Origin: JBFLYC01 sp040756735
Lineage (GTDB): Bacteria > Bacillota > DSM-16504 > Desulfitibacterales > Desulfitibacteraceae
Length of the DNA: 64,000 nt
Assembly: GCA_040756735.1 (NCBI GenBank)
Contig: JBFLYC010000004.1
Coordinates: forward strand, 116,757-180,756
Direction of reading: 5' to 3'
Positions 27,285 through 36,429 of the stretch are shown here, piece after piece; position 1 is the stretch's first letter; each line of letters starts with the position of its first letter. A program made the position numbers and the translations under genes. The notes below the pieces were generated by a model, which worked only from the letters and a program-made list of their open reading frames with translations, was not told where the DNA came from and did no database searches.

Positions 27285-27965
27285 ATGATGTTAGATTTCA
27301 AATTCCAGGAGGCCTGTCAGACCGTCAGGGCAAGAGCTGGAATTTATGAGACGCTGGCAAGGGGATTTTTGAAGGAACCTGACAGCAGCTTCGCAACCAG
27401 ATTAGGGGAGCTGCTGGAGATACTTCGACCTTTACTTGATTTGGACTTGATCCTTGAGGATTGCTATATCTATGATCAAGAACTTCTTACACAAGAATAC
27501 TATGATAGGATTTTTGTACCCAGTTCCGGCAAGTATGTGCCACCCTTTGAATCGGCAATAGTGGGACGAATGGCAGCTGGTGATATACTTTCCTATGGGC
27601 CTTTAAATGGTTCGGAAACCCGACATGTATTAGCGTGCTACCGGTCTGTAGGTTTTAATCATGAAGAGTTGGAAATCTTTAAGCCGGTTAGATATTTAAG
27701 ATTGGCAGACTATCTAGGTTTTGAACTGGCTTTTGCGGCTTATTTATGTTATGCCCAGGCCGGAGAAGACAGAAGTGAGGCAGCCCATTATAAATGGCAG
27801 GAATTGCAGAAGATTTTTATTGAACAGCACCTGGGGCGCTGGTGTAAAGACTATGCAAGCTTGGTAGAGATTGCGGCGCCGGGGTTTTATGTAGTCCTTA
27901 GTAAATTGGCTGCTGCCTGGGTGGTATATGACCTGAACAGTGAACTGCAGGGTAAGGGGGATTAA
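27285..27965 (+). CDS. TorD/DmsD-family maturation chaperone
   Basis: This 226-residue, all-helical cytoplasmic protein lies right after the catalytic subunit gene. It has the family pattern: ARAGIYETLARGFLKEPD at the N-terminus, then LTQEYYDRIFVPSSGKYVPPFES, similar to the EYxRLF...PP-E motif of TorD/NarJ chaperones, and the C-terminal helices. It should bind the twin-arginine signal and apo-enzyme until the Mo cofactor is inserted. ATG 27285 has GGGGGAG before it; the earlier frame opening at 27210 lies within the catalytic gene. Length is normal. Confidence 0.85.
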   Translation: MMLDFKFQEACQTVRARAGIYETLARGFLKEPDSSFATRLGELLEILRPLLDLDLILEDCYIYDQELLTQEYYDRIFVPSSGKYVPPFESAIVGRMAAGDILSYGPLNGSETRHVLACYRSVGFNHEELEIFKPVRYLRLADYLGFELAFAAYLCYAQAGEDRSEAAHYKWQELQKIFIEQHLGRWCKDYASLVEIAAPGFYVVLSKLAAAWVVYDLNSELQGKGD

Positions 27966-27967
27966 TA

Positions 27968-28666
27968 GTGGCTGCAAGATATGGAATGGTTTTGGATTTG
28001 CGTAAATGCATTGGCTGTGATGCCTGTGTAGTTGCCTGCAAGATGGAAAATGAAGTAGTTAGGGGAAAATGGAGGACTTATGTCCACGAAAAGGATATTG
28101 GTGAATATCCTCAGGTAACGAAAATAAAGCTTCCTACCCTATGCAACCACTGCGAAGACCCGCCCTGTGTAAAGGCATGCCCCGTGGGAGCAACTTATGT
28201 CAACGATAATGGGGTAGTCTTAGTTAATAACAGGTGTATAGGGTGCGGTTACTGCATAACCGCCTGCCCCTATGATGAAAGGTTTAAGGATAGTGTAAAG
28301 AATGTAGTTGACAAATGCACCTACTGTTATCATCGTGTGGAGGTTGGCTTGATGCCTGCCTGTGTTAGTAATTGCGTTTCCCACTGCAGGGTCTTTGGAG
28401 ACTTGGATGACCCTGGGGGCTATTTAAGCAGGTATATCAAGGATAACCATGCTGTAAATGTGGCCCAGACCAGCACTTATTATGTGCTGCCAGAAGGAAT
28501 AGAACGGGCAGTAATACCTGCTGACTTGGAAAGGCCGGCCTTAATTTATTTATGGAAAAATATTATTCATGGGCTTGGTAAGGCAGTGCTTGGTCTGGCC
28601 GCCGGTGCGGTGGTTGCAGGGACTATCATAAATACCGTTAAGGGAGGCGATAAGCATAATGAATGA
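27968..28666 (+). CDS. 4x[4Fe-4S] electron-transfer subunit (DmsB/TtrB type)
   Basis: This 232-residue iron-sulfur subunit has four Cys groups: CIGCDACVVACK, CNHCEDPPCVKACP, CIGCGYCITACP, and the split group CTYCYHRVEVGLMPACVSNC. It carries electrons between the membrane cytochrome and the molybdenum subunit. There is no Tat signal, so it would be exported with the catalytic subunit. A C-terminal hydrophobic helix (about 200-222; LGLAAGAVVAGTII) could anchor it, as in formate dehydrogenase beta subunits. It starts at GTG, two bases after torD, and overlaps the cytochrome gene by eight bases. Confidence 0.93.
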   Translation: MAARYGMVLDLRKCIGCDACVVACKMENEVVRGKWRTYVHEKDIGEYPQVTKIKLPTLCNHCEDPPCVKACPVGATYVNDNGVVLVNNRCIGCGYCITACPYDERFKDSVKNVVDKCTYCYHRVEVGLMPACVSNCVSHCRVFGDLDDPGGYLSRYIKDNHAVNVAQTSTYYVLPEGIERAVIPADLERPALIYLWKNIIHGLGKAVLGLAAGAVVAGTIINTVKGGDKHNE

Positions 28667-29372
28667 TGATAATAACAGGGTGACCAGGTTTAATATCATG
28701 GAGAGATTGGGACACTGGTCTCATGCTGTGCCCTTTACGGTACTGCTGCTTACCGGGTTAACCCTGGTATTTGGCAAATATAACAGTTTATTTGGTGGAG
28801 ACACCTTGAGGTTTTTTAGCAAAACACATCATTTCATGGGATATGTCTTTAGCTTTTTAGCAGTGGCAGTCTTGATAATTGGTACTCCCAAAACCTTTAT
28901 CGCCTGGATTAAGGCCTGTTTTAGCTGGTCAAGGGATGATTTTAAGTTTGTTTTGGGTTTTCCCAAGGAGTTTTTTGGACTGAAGGCAGACCTGCCAAAG
29001 CAAGGCAAGTTTAATGCGGGTGAAAAGATAAATTCTATTTTAACCATGGTATTTTTTGTTCTGATGGTGGTAACCGGGTGGATAATGTTAAATCCTGAGT
29101 ATTTTTCCAAAAAAACCTTGTTCGTAACCTATTCCCTGCATGCAGCAGGGGCAATGTTTGGTGGGGCGGTATTTTTGGGGCACGTTTATCTATCTCTGGT
29201 CCACCCTGGTTCCCGGGAAAGCATCAAAGGCATGATTTTTGGAACTGTCTCTAAACAATTTGCCAAAGAGCACCATGCCTTGTGGTATGAAGAACTGCAG
29301 GCCAAAGGGGAACTTGCTGCAGGGGAAAATGACACTAATATTAAGAAACAAAAGCTGCCAAAAAATTGCTAA
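28659..29372 (+). CDS. Cytochrome b subunit (formate dehydrogenase gamma / b561 type)
   Basis: This 237-residue membrane protein has four predicted helices with heme-ligand His candidates: RLGHWSHAVPF in helix 1, KTHHFMGYVFSF in helix 2 and SLHAAGAMFGGAVFLGHVY in helix 4. This is the pattern of FdnI-type diheme cytochromes. It would oxidise menaquinol and pass electrons to the Fe-S subunit. Classical TtrABC uses a NrfD-like, heme-free anchor instead, so this enzyme pairs a TtrA-like head with a formate-dehydrogenase-like anchor. The start overlaps the Fe-S gene. A terminator follows within 45 bases. Confidence 0.88.
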   Translation: MNDDNNRVTRFNIMERLGHWSHAVPFTVLLLTGLTLVFGKYNSLFGGDTLRFFSKTHHFMGYVFSFLAVAVLIIGTPKTFIAWIKACFSWSRDDFKFVLGFPKEFFGLKADLPKQGKFNAGEKINSILTMVFFVLMVVTGWIMLNPEYFSKKTLFVTYSLHAAGAMFGGAVFLGHVYLSLVHPGSRESIKGMIFGTVSKQFAKEHHALWYEELQAKGELAAGENDTNIKKQKLPKNC

Positions 29373-29385
29373 TTTATTAGGCTTA

Positions 29386-29417
29386 ATAGGCTGGGTGAAA
29401 GCCCCGGCTTTTTTGTT
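29386..29417 (+). terminator. Terminator of the reductase operon
   Basis: GGCTGGG pairs with CCCCGGC (with wobble) across a short loop and is followed by six T. Confidence 0.7.
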
Positions 29418-29437
29418 GGGGACATTTAAAATATATA

Positions 29438-29482
29438 TTGAATTAATATGCAATCGCATGTATAATTATGAGTATAATTGCT
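29438..29482 (+). promoter_or_regulatory. arg operon promoter with probable ArgR box
   Basis: TTGAAT (29438-29443), a 17-base spacer and TATAAT (29461-29466). The -10 region overlaps ATGTATAATTATGAGTATAA, an AT-rich near-repeat resembling ARG boxes of the AhrC/ArgR type. Arginine-bound ArgR would block this promoter. Confidence 0.7.
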
Positions 29483-29508
29483 GGAAGGTTAAACAGGGAG
29501 GGTTAGGC

Positions 29509-30546
29509 ATGAAGGTTGGCATAGTGGGCGCCAGCGGCTATACCGGGGTAGAACTGGTCCGGCTGCTTAAGGGACATCCGGAGGTTAAAATAGAACTTAT
29601 TACATCTGAAAGCTTTATTGGGGACAGGTTGTGCGACATATATCCCCATGTGGGCAGGGAGTTTGATATGGTCCTTGAGGAGTACAACCAGGATGATGCT
29701 GTAGCCCGTTGCGATGTTTTATTCTTAGCCTTACCCCATGGGTATTCTTCGGAAGCGGCAGCAAAGGCCTATGAACAGGGAAAGTTGGTAATTGACTTAG
29801 GAGCTGACTTCAGGTTAAGGGAGCTTGCTACATACTCAGCCTGGTACAGTACTGAACATAAGGCTCCTCATCTTTTAAAGGAAGCCGTATATGGTCTGCC
29901 GGAAATTTATAGTGAACAGCTTAAAGGGGCCAAAATCATTGCCAATCCCGGCTGCTATCCCACAAGCGCTATCTTGGCATTAGCCCCGCTGCTTAGAAAA
30001 GGGATAATTGAACCTAAGGGTATTATAATAGATGCTAAATCGGGAGTATCCGGGGCCGGCAGGAAAGCGACTACTGTTACCCATTTCAACAGCTGCAGCG
30101 ACAACATTAATCCTTATGGGGTAGCCAGACACCGTCATTCACCGGAGATGGAACAGGAATTGTCTTGTGCTGCAGGGCAAGAAGTGACAGTGACTTTTAC
30201 GCCCCAGCTAGTGCCTATTAATAGAGGAATACTAAGTACTTGTTACGGTACTTTGACCAGGGATATTGGGGAGGCGGAAATTCGCAGCATTTATGAGGAG
30301 TTTTATGCTGATAAGCCTTTTGTTCATATGCTTCCAGAGGGCACCTGGCCCCACACCAAATGGGTGGCGGGGAGCAACAATTGCTTACTGAACTTTACAT
30401 TAGATGTGCGTAATAAGAGAATTATTGCGGCTTCTGTTATAGATAATCTGGTTAAAGGGGCTTCAGGTCAGGCCGTTCAGAACATGAATATAGCTTTAGG
30501 AATACCGGAAATTACTGCTTTGAAGAATATAGCTTTATATCCATAA
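29509..30546 (+). CDS. argC: N-acetyl-gamma-glutamyl-phosphate reductase
   Basis: This 345-residue enzyme makes N-acetylglutamate semialdehyde with NADPH. It has the Rossmann motif GIVGASGYTGVELVRLL, the catalytic Cys in IANPGCYPTSAI, and the conserved HRHSPEMEQEL. ATG 29509 has a GGGAGGG site; the long in-frame opening upstream starts inside the cytochrome gene. It is the first gene of argCJBDFG, behind a sigma-A promoter and probable ArgR box. Length is normal and the gene is intact. Confidence 0.96.
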   Translation: MKVGIVGASGYTGVELVRLLKGHPEVKIELITSESFIGDRLCDIYPHVGREFDMVLEEYNQDDAVARCDVLFLALPHGYSSEAAAKAYEQGKLVIDLGADFRLRELATYSAWYSTEHKAPHLLKEAVYGLPEIYSEQLKGAKIIANPGCYPTSAILALAPLLRKGIIEPKGIIIDAKSGVSGAGRKATTVTHFNSCSDNINPYGVARHRHSPEMEQELSCAAGQEVTVTFTPQLVPINRGILSTCYGTLTRDIGEAEIRSIYEEFYADKPFVHMLPEGTWPHTKWVAGSNNCLLNFTLDVRNKRIIAASVIDNLVKGASGQAVQNMNIALGIPEITALKNIALYP

Positions 30547-30560
30547 AGGGGGATGCTTTC

Positions 30561-31790
30561 GTGAATACACATTTTAAATTTACTGAAGGAGGGTTGTCTG
30601 CCGTTAAAGGTATCAAGACAGCCGGAGTTCATGCAGGAATAAAGAAACATAAAAAGGATATTGCCATTATTTACAGTGAGAAAGTAGCCGCTGCAGCAGG
30701 GGTTTTCACGTTAAATAAAGTTAAGGCTGCACCACTATTAATATCAGAGGAACATTTGGATGCTTCCGGGGGATTTTGCCGTGCAGTGGTTGTAAACAGC
30801 GGCAATGCCAATGCGTGTACGGGATCAGTTGGTTTGGCCAATGCCAGGGCCATGGGATTGGCAGTAGCTGAAGCTTTAGAACTTGCAGAAGAGGAAGTGC
30901 TGGTTTCTTCTACGGGAGTTATAGGGGTACAACTGCCCATGGACTTAATGATATCTGGGATTAAAAAAGCATGCGAGGCCTTAAGCGCCGGCAGCTCAGC
31001 TGATGCTGCAGAGGCTATTATGACCACTGATACTTACCCCAAAGAAGCAGCTGTTGAGACGGTTATTGATGGTAAAACTGTAAAAATTGGCGGAATAGCC
31101 AAGGGTTCGGGGATGATTCATCCAAATATGGCAACAATGCTGGGTTTTACGGTTACAGACCTTGCCACAACCCCTGTAATGCTTAAAGAAGTATTAAAAG
31201 AAGTTGCCGATGAAACTTTTAACATGATATCTGTAGACGGGGATACCAGCACCAATGACATGTTGGTAATTCTGGCTAACGGTGAAGCAGGCAACAGGAA
31301 GATCACGGAAAAGGACGCAAATTATTATGCTTTTAAAGAAGCCCTTCATGCACTTTGCCGTAAATTATCGGAACTCATTGTCAGGGATGGTGAGGGAGCG
31401 ACCAAATTTGTAACTGTCAAGGTAATTAACGCTCCTACAGTGGAAGATGCCAGAAAGGCAGCCAGAAGCATTACTACTTCCGCCTTGGTCAAAACCGCCA
31501 TTTTCGGGGAGGATGCTAATTGGGGCAGGGTGATAGCGGCAGTTGGCAATTCTGGAGCTCATTTTGATCCTGAAAGGATAGACATGTATATGGAATCTGC
31601 CGGGGGTAAGGAGCAAATGATGCAACAGGGCATGGGATTGGCTTTCAGCGAAGAGACAGCAAAAAAGATCTTGTCTGAAAAAGATATCATCTTTGTGGTT
31701 GACTTGCAGTTGGGTTCTGCTGCAGCTACTGCCTGGACCTGTGACTTTTCTTATGACTATGTGAAGATTAATGCTGATTATCGTTCATGA
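30561..31790 (+). CDS. argJ: Glutamate N-acetyltransferase / amino-acid acetyltransferase (ornithine acetyltransferase)
   Basis: This 409-residue enzyme transfers acetyl from N-acetylornithine to glutamate, which makes the arginine route cyclic. It is an Ntn-type protein that cuts itself before a Thr. The cleavage motif is visible as IHPNMATMLGF near residue 190, along with AKGSGM and TNDMLV. It starts at GTG 30561 behind AAGGGGGATG. No separate argA is seen, so a bifunctional role is plausible but not provable from sequence alone. It overlaps the first possible argB start. Confidence 0.95.
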   Translation: MNTHFKFTEGGLSAVKGIKTAGVHAGIKKHKKDIAIIYSEKVAAAAGVFTLNKVKAAPLLISEEHLDASGGFCRAVVVNSGNANACTGSVGLANARAMGLAVAEALELAEEEVLVSSTGVIGVQLPMDLMISGIKKACEALSAGSSADAAEAIMTTDTYPKEAAVETVIDGKTVKIGGIAKGSGMIHPNMATMLGFTVTDLATTPVMLKEVLKEVADETFNMISVDGDTSTNDMLVILANGEAGNRKITEKDANYYAFKEALHALCRKLSELIVRDGEGATKFVTVKVINAPTVEDARKAARSITTSALVKTAIFGEDANWGRVIAAVGNSGAHFDPERIDMYMESAGGKEQMMQQGMGLAFSEETAKKILSEKDIIFVVDLQLGSAAATAWTCDFSYDYVKINADYRS

Positions 31791-31807
31791 AAGGGTGTAG
31801 GATAGTT

Positions 31808-32698
31808 ATGAAAATTTCTCCTTTGGAAAGGGCGAATGTCCTTGTCGAAGCTTTGCCATATATTAAAGAGTTTTATGGAAAAACTATTGTCATAAAATTT
31901 GGCGGTCATGCAATGGTTAATGAAGATCTAAAGCAGGCTGTGGCAATGGACGCTGTACTGATGAAGTTTGTGGGAATGAACCCGGTGATTGTACATGGTG
32001 GTGGACCGGAAATAAGCGCCATGCTTAAAAAGCTTGGTAAAGAGTCATCTTTTGTTAATGGTTTAAGGGTAACAGATGCCGAAACCATGGAAGTGGTGGA
32101 AATGGTTTTGGTGGGCAAGATAAATAAGCTGATTGTGAACTCCATCAGCCGCAATGGCGGTAAAGCCTTAGGTTTTTCCGGCAAGGACGGACAGATCATT
32201 GAAGCTGTTCCTCAGATGGTGGTTTCAACCAATGGTAAAGGGGAAACTGTCAGTCATGACCTGGGGTTTGTGGGGGAAGTAAAGAAGATAAATCCTGAAA
32301 TTCTTAAGTCAGTTATGGCGCAAGGCTATATTCCTGTAATAGCCCCTATAGGGGTTGGGGATGATGGCCAGAGCTACAATATTAATGCGGATTTTGTAGC
32401 CGGTGAAATAGCAAAGAGCTTAGAGGCGGAAAAATTGATGCTTTTGACAGATGTAAAAGGTGTCCTGGAAGACTGCAATGATGATGCTTCCTTGATCTCT
32501 GTGGTAAAAGTTGGTGATATTCCGACCTTATTGGAAAGAGGTGTCATTTCTAACGGCATGATACCAAAAATCCAGTGTTGTGTGCAAGCTATTCAAGGAG
32601 GGGTGAAAAAGACCCACATTATTGATGGCAGGATTCCCCATTCACCTTTGCTGGAGATATTTACCAATGAGGGCGTGGGTACAATGGTGGTTGAGTAA
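31808..32698 (+). CDS. argB: Acetylglutamate kinase
   Basis: This 296-residue amino-acid kinase phosphorylates N-acetylglutamate. Motifs: TIVIKFGGHAM, PVIVHGGGPEIS, GLRVTDAETMEVVEMVL, the nucleotide site LLTDVKGV, and GGVKKTHIIDGRI at the C-terminus. The N-terminal helix (SPLERANVLVEALPYI) is the kind seen in arginine-inhibited hexameric forms, so feedback control is likely. ATG 31808 is preferred, with GTAGGAT before it; the earlier ATG 31787 overlaps the argJ stop and has no ribosome site. Confidence 0.95.
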   Translation: MKISPLERANVLVEALPYIKEFYGKTIVIKFGGHAMVNEDLKQAVAMDAVLMKFVGMNPVIVHGGGPEISAMLKKLGKESSFVNGLRVTDAETMEVVEMVLVGKINKLIVNSISRNGGKALGFSGKDGQIIEAVPQMVVSTNGKGETVSHDLGFVGEVKKINPEILKSVMAQGYIPVIAPIGVGDDGQSYNINADFVAGEIAKSLEAEKLMLLTDVKGVLEDCNDDASLISVVKVGDIPTLLERGVISNGMIPKIQCCVQAIQGGVKKTHIIDGRIPHSPLLEIFTNEGVGTMVVE

Positions 32699-32743
32699 AC
32701 CATAAATGAGAAGTAGGAAATAATGGGAATGAAGGTGAGTGTA

Positions 32744-33940
32744 ATGAGCAATCAGGAAATTTTAGATGCAGGCAAGAAGTATATTATGAATACTTATGGT
32801 AGATTCCCCATAGCTTTAACGCAGGGGCAGGGGAGCAGGGTATGGGATGCGGATGGCAAGGAATATGTCGATTTTGTTGCCGGTTTAGCAGTTACATCTT
32901 TGGGGCATTGTCATCCTGAAGTAACAGGGGCTATCCACGAACAGTGTCAAGCTCTTGTTCATACATCGAACCTGTATTGGATTAAGCCCCAGGTTGAACT
33001 GGCTAAGATGCTGGTGGAAAACAGTGATTTTGACAAGGTATTTTTTGCCAATAGCGGCGCTGAAGCTAATGAAGGAGCCATCAAACTTGCCAGGAAACAC
33101 TCTAAGTTAAAATTTTGTTCAGACAAATATGAAATTATCACAATGTCCAAGTCTTTCCACGGCAGGACCATGGCTACTTTGACAGCAACCGGGCAGGAGA
33201 AGGTGCAGAAAGGGTTTGATCCATTGCTTGAAGGTTTCAAATATGTGCCATTTAATGACTATGAGGCTTTAGCAGGGGCTGTCGGTGATAAGACCTGTGC
33301 TGTGATGCTTGAGCCTGTTCAAGGCGAGGGTGGAGTCAATGTGGCTGATAAGGATTACCTGCAGAAGGTTGCTAAACTGTGTCGCGAGAAGGATTTATTG
33401 CTGATACTCGATGAGGTGCAGTGTGGTATGGGCAGAACAGGTAGACTTTTTGCTTACCAGCACTATGGGATAAAACCTCATATCATGACCCTGGCCAAAG
33501 CCTTGGGTAATGGAACCGCCATAGGGGCCATGCTTGCAGTTGATGAGGTTGCCGGGTCTTTCCAGCCGGGAGACCATGCTTCTACATTTGGAGGTAATTA
33601 TTTGGCCACTGCTGCAGGTAAAAAGGTATTGGAAATAATGCTGAGGGAAAACCTTGCTGCCAAAGCAGCAGAAATGGGAAGTTACATCATGGAAGAGCTC
33701 AGCCGGCTGAAGGGACTTTATCCTGATAAGATAGCAGAAGTACGGGGCTTGGGCCTTTTGATAGGTATTGAAGTACATGGGGAGAGCCTATCCATTGTAA
33801 AAAAGGCCATGGATAAGGGACTGCTCTTAAGCGCTGCAGGCACTCAGGTTGTAAGGTTTTTGCCGGCTTTAAATGTGGATTTAGAAACTGTCAAGTTAGG
33901 GCTAAAGATTTTTGAAGAGGTTCTCAAAGAAGATCTGTAA
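32744..33940 (+). CDS. argD: Acetylornithine aminotransferase
   Basis: This 398-residue PLP enzyme converts N-acetylglutamate semialdehyde to N-acetylornithine. Motifs: NSGAEANEGAIKLAR, SFHGRTMATL, EPVQGEGGVNVA, LILDEVQCGMGRTG, and the PLP lysine in TLAKALGNG. ATG 32744 is preferred, with AAGGTGAG just before it; ATG 32723 is possible and would add seven residues. It belongs to the arginine operon, between argB and argF. It may also serve lysine synthesis as in other bacteria, but nothing here shows that. Confidence 0.94.
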   Translation: MSNQEILDAGKKYIMNTYGRFPIALTQGQGSRVWDADGKEYVDFVAGLAVTSLGHCHPEVTGAIHEQCQALVHTSNLYWIKPQVELAKMLVENSDFDKVFFANSGAEANEGAIKLARKHSKLKFCSDKYEIITMSKSFHGRTMATLTATGQEKVQKGFDPLLEGFKYVPFNDYEALAGAVGDKTCAVMLEPVQGEGGVNVADKDYLQKVAKLCREKDLLLILDEVQCGMGRTGRLFAYQHYGIKPHIMTLAKALGNGTAIGAMLAVDEVAGSFQPGDHASTFGGNYLATAAGKKVLEIMLRENLAAKAAEMGSYIMEELSRLKGLYPDKIAEVRGLGLLIGIEVHGESLSIVKKAMDKGLLLSAAGTQVVRFLPALNVDLETVKLGLKIFEEVLKEDL

Positions 33941-33994
33941 AACTTAGGTTTATCAGTACCACCTTCCAACTTCTATCTAAGGAGGAGTTAAAAA

Positions 33995-34945
33995 ATGCAA
34001 TTTGATGAAAAATTGTCAAAGGGGCTAAAAGGAAGAGATTGTTTATGTTTAACCCAGTTTTCAACAGAAGAGCTTGTTTACCTCATGGATTTGGCAGCTT
34101 ATATTAAGGAAAAAACAAAAAAGGGGGAACCCTATGATGTTCTCAAGGGAAAAACCTTGGGTATGATTTTCCATAAGCCTTCTACCAGAACCAGGGTTTC
34201 CTTTGAAGTAGGCATGGTTCAGTTAGGCGGTTATGCTCTGTTTTTGAGCGCTAATGAGCTTCAGTTGGGCAGAGGCGAAACAATTGGGGATACTGCGAAA
34301 ACTTTATCGCGTTATCTAGACGGGATCATGATTAGGACCTTTTCCCATGACAGTGTCGTGGAATTGGCCGAAAACGCATCTATTCCTGTAATCAATGGTT
34401 TAACCGACCTTCTTCATCCCTGCCAGGTCCTTGCTGACTTATTTACTGTCAGAGAAAAGAAGGGTTACCTTGAAGGCCTAAAAATGGCTTATATAGGGGA
34501 TGGAAACAATATGGCTCATTCATTATTAACAGGTTGTGCCATGGTGGGTATGGATATAACGGTTGTGACACCGTCTGGTTATGAGCCCATGCAGGAATTT
34601 GTTGCCCAGGCTAAACAAATTGCCCAAAAAAGTGGTTCCAAAATATTCATAGGAAATGAAATAACAGAAGCAGTGAAAGGCGCAGATATTGTTTATACAG
34701 ATGTATGGGCCAGCATGGGACAAGAAAAGGAAGCAGCTACAAAGGCAAAGCTCTTCCAAAACTTCCAGGTTAATTCAGAAGTTTTGCAGCTGGCTAAACA
34801 GGATTGCATAGTAATGCACTGCCTGCCTGCCCACAGGGGAGAGGAAATAACTTCTGAAGTCATGGATGGCCCCAATTCAGTTGTCTTTGACCAGGCTGAA
34901 AACAGGCTCCATGCCCAAAAAGGCTTAATGGCGGCAGTTCTCTAA
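33995..34945 (+). CDS. argF: Ornithine carbamoyltransferase
   Basis: This 316-residue enzyme joins ornithine and carbamoyl phosphate to citrulline. It carries the carbamoyl phosphate motif KPSTRTRVSFEVG, HPCQVLADL, and the ornithine-binding HCLPAHRGEEI. The ribosome site is AAGGAGG, eight bases before ATG 33995. It lies between argD and argG in the arginine operon with a 54-base spacer and no visible terminator. Anabolic use is inferred from the operon. Length is normal. Confidence 0.96.
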   Translation: MQFDEKLSKGLKGRDCLCLTQFSTEELVYLMDLAAYIKEKTKKGEPYDVLKGKTLGMIFHKPSTRTRVSFEVGMVQLGGYALFLSANELQLGRGETIGDTAKTLSRYLDGIMIRTFSHDSVVELAENASIPVINGLTDLLHPCQVLADLFTVREKKGYLEGLKMAYIGDGNNMAHSLLTGCAMVGMDITVVTPSGYEPMQEFVAQAKQIAQKSGSKIFIGNEITEAVKGADIVYTDVWASMGQEKEAATKAKLFQNFQVNSEVLQLAKQDCIVMHCLPAHRGEEITSEVMDGPNSVVFDQAENRLHAQKGLMAAVL

Positions 34946-34985
34946 CAACATAAAAAAATATCAGAAAGGCTAAGGTGTGAGGTTT

Positions 34986-36242
34986 ATGAAGAAAGTAGTG
35001 CTGGCGTATTCCGGGGGATTAGATACGTCTATAATCATTCCCTGGCTTAAAGAAAACTATGGATATGAAGTTATTGGCATGGTGGCCGACCTGGGGCAGG
35101 GGGAAGAATTAGAACCCCTTCACGAAAAGGCCAAAATGAGCGGCGCTTCCAAATTGTATATTGAAGATTTAAAAGAAGAATTTGTAACCGACTTTTTTTA
35201 CCCTGTTTTAAAATCAGGAGCTCTTTATGAAGGCAAATATCTCCTTGGAACTTCCTTTGCCAGGCCTTTAATAGCTAAAAGACTGGTTGAGATTGCTGAA
35301 AAAGAGGGAGCTGAGGCTGTAGCCCATGGCGCTACAGGCAAGGGAAATGACCAGGTACGCTTTGAGTTAACTGTGAAGGCATTAAACCCAGACTTGAAAA
35401 TCATTGCTCCCTGGAGACATTGGAATATCAGGTCAAGGGAAGACGCCATCGAGTATGCCAGGGAGAGATCAATCCCCTTGACTGTTACCAAAGAAAAGAT
35501 TTACAGCAGGGACCGGAACCTTTTTCACTTGAGTCATGAAGGCGGGGACTTGGAAAACCCAGCTAATGAACCCAAGCAGGATTTATTCCAGATTATTACT
35601 CCTCCCGAGCTGGCTCCCGATAAACCTACCTATATTGAACTTGAATTTGCACAGGGTATTCCTATAAAGGTGGACGGGAAGGCCATGGGACCAGTGGAAC
35701 TCTTAACCCATGTCAATAAGGTTGCAGCAGAAAATGGTGTTGGCATCTGTGATTTGGTGGAGAATCGCCTTGTTGGGATGAAGTCCAGGGGAGTATATGA
35801 AACACCAGGCGGTACAGTGCTTTATTATGCCCACAGGGAACTTGAATACCTGACCTTAGATAGACAGACCATGCACTACAAGGAACTGTTAGCTGTGAGA
35901 TACGGCGAGCTTGTTTACGATGGTGTTTGGTACCATCCCCTTAAGGAAGCCCTGGATGCTTTCGTAGACAGTACGCAAAAAACTGTTACCGGTAAAGTCA
36001 AATTAAAGCTTTATAAAGGAAATATTTCGCCGGCGGGAGCTTTTTCACCTTATTCATTGTACAACGAGGAGTTTGTAACCTTTGGTGAAGATAATGTATA
36101 TAATCAGAAGGATGCAGAAGGGTTCATCAACCTCTTTGGGCTTCCCCTGAAGGTACGTGCTCTGATGGAACGTAAATGTGGTTCAAAGTATTCGGTCAGC
36201 CGACAGGGTAGCCCGGGAGCTGCGGGCTCTGATGGAACGTAA
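34986..36242 (+). CDS. argG: Argininosuccinate synthase with altered C-terminus
   Basis: This enzyme couples citrulline and aspartate using ATP. It has the P-loop VLAYSGGLDTSI, EGKYLLGTSFARP, and HGATGKGNDQVRFE. The core runs to FGLPLKVRALMERKCGSK, where the family normally ends. In this window the frame then reads on through 15 foreign residues because a 32-bp piece of the gene end is repeated 67 bp later. Without the insertion the gene would end with AAG TAA after CGSK. The extra tail lies outside the active site, so the enzyme may still work. No argH follows. ATG 34986 is preferred over GTG 34977. Confidence 0.94.
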   Translation: MKKVVLAYSGGLDTSIIIPWLKENYGYEVIGMVADLGQGEELEPLHEKAKMSGASKLYIEDLKEEFVTDFFYPVLKSGALYEGKYLLGTSFARPLIAKRLVEIAEKEGAEAVAHGATGKGNDQVRFELTVKALNPDLKIIAPWRHWNIRSREDAIEYARERSIPLTVTKEKIYSRDRNLFHLSHEGGDLENPANEPKQDLFQIITPPELAPDKPTYIELEFAQGIPIKVDGKAMGPVELLTHVNKVAAENGVGICDLVENRLVGMKSRGVYETPGGTVLYYAHRELEYLTLDRQTMHYKELLAVRYGELVYDGVWYHPLKEALDAFVDSTQKTVTGKVKLKLYKGNISPAGAFSPYSLYNEEFVTFGEDNVYNQKDAEGFINLFGLPLKVRALMERKCGSKYSVSRQGSPGAAGSDGT

Positions 36243-36257
36243 ATGTGGTTCAAAGTA
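36159..36257 (+). repeat. Direct duplication of the argG 3' end
   Basis: The 32-base segment at 36159-36190 (starting GCTCTGATGGAACG) recurs at 36226-36257. A 35-base GC-rich insert lies between the copies. The second copy is followed by AAAATG and contains the probable original stop context. Confidence 0.85.
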
Positions 36258-36429
36258 AAATGTAATCCGATCTAAAGTACTAGTGAGAGATATATGTGAT
36301 TTAGAATTGTAGCCTTCAAGAAAAGTAATAGATTATTAATTTTGGCAAAATAAAATAAAACTCTTCTCAACATAATAGTTTTATAATAATATATTGGGGG
36401 TAAATAAGGTCAGGGGACACACCTCCCTT

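Noticed and set aside
29239..29508. Long N-terminal extension of ArgC
   Set aside because: The extension starts inside the cytochrome b gene and crosses a terminator and the arg promoter. ATG 29509 has the proper ribosome site.
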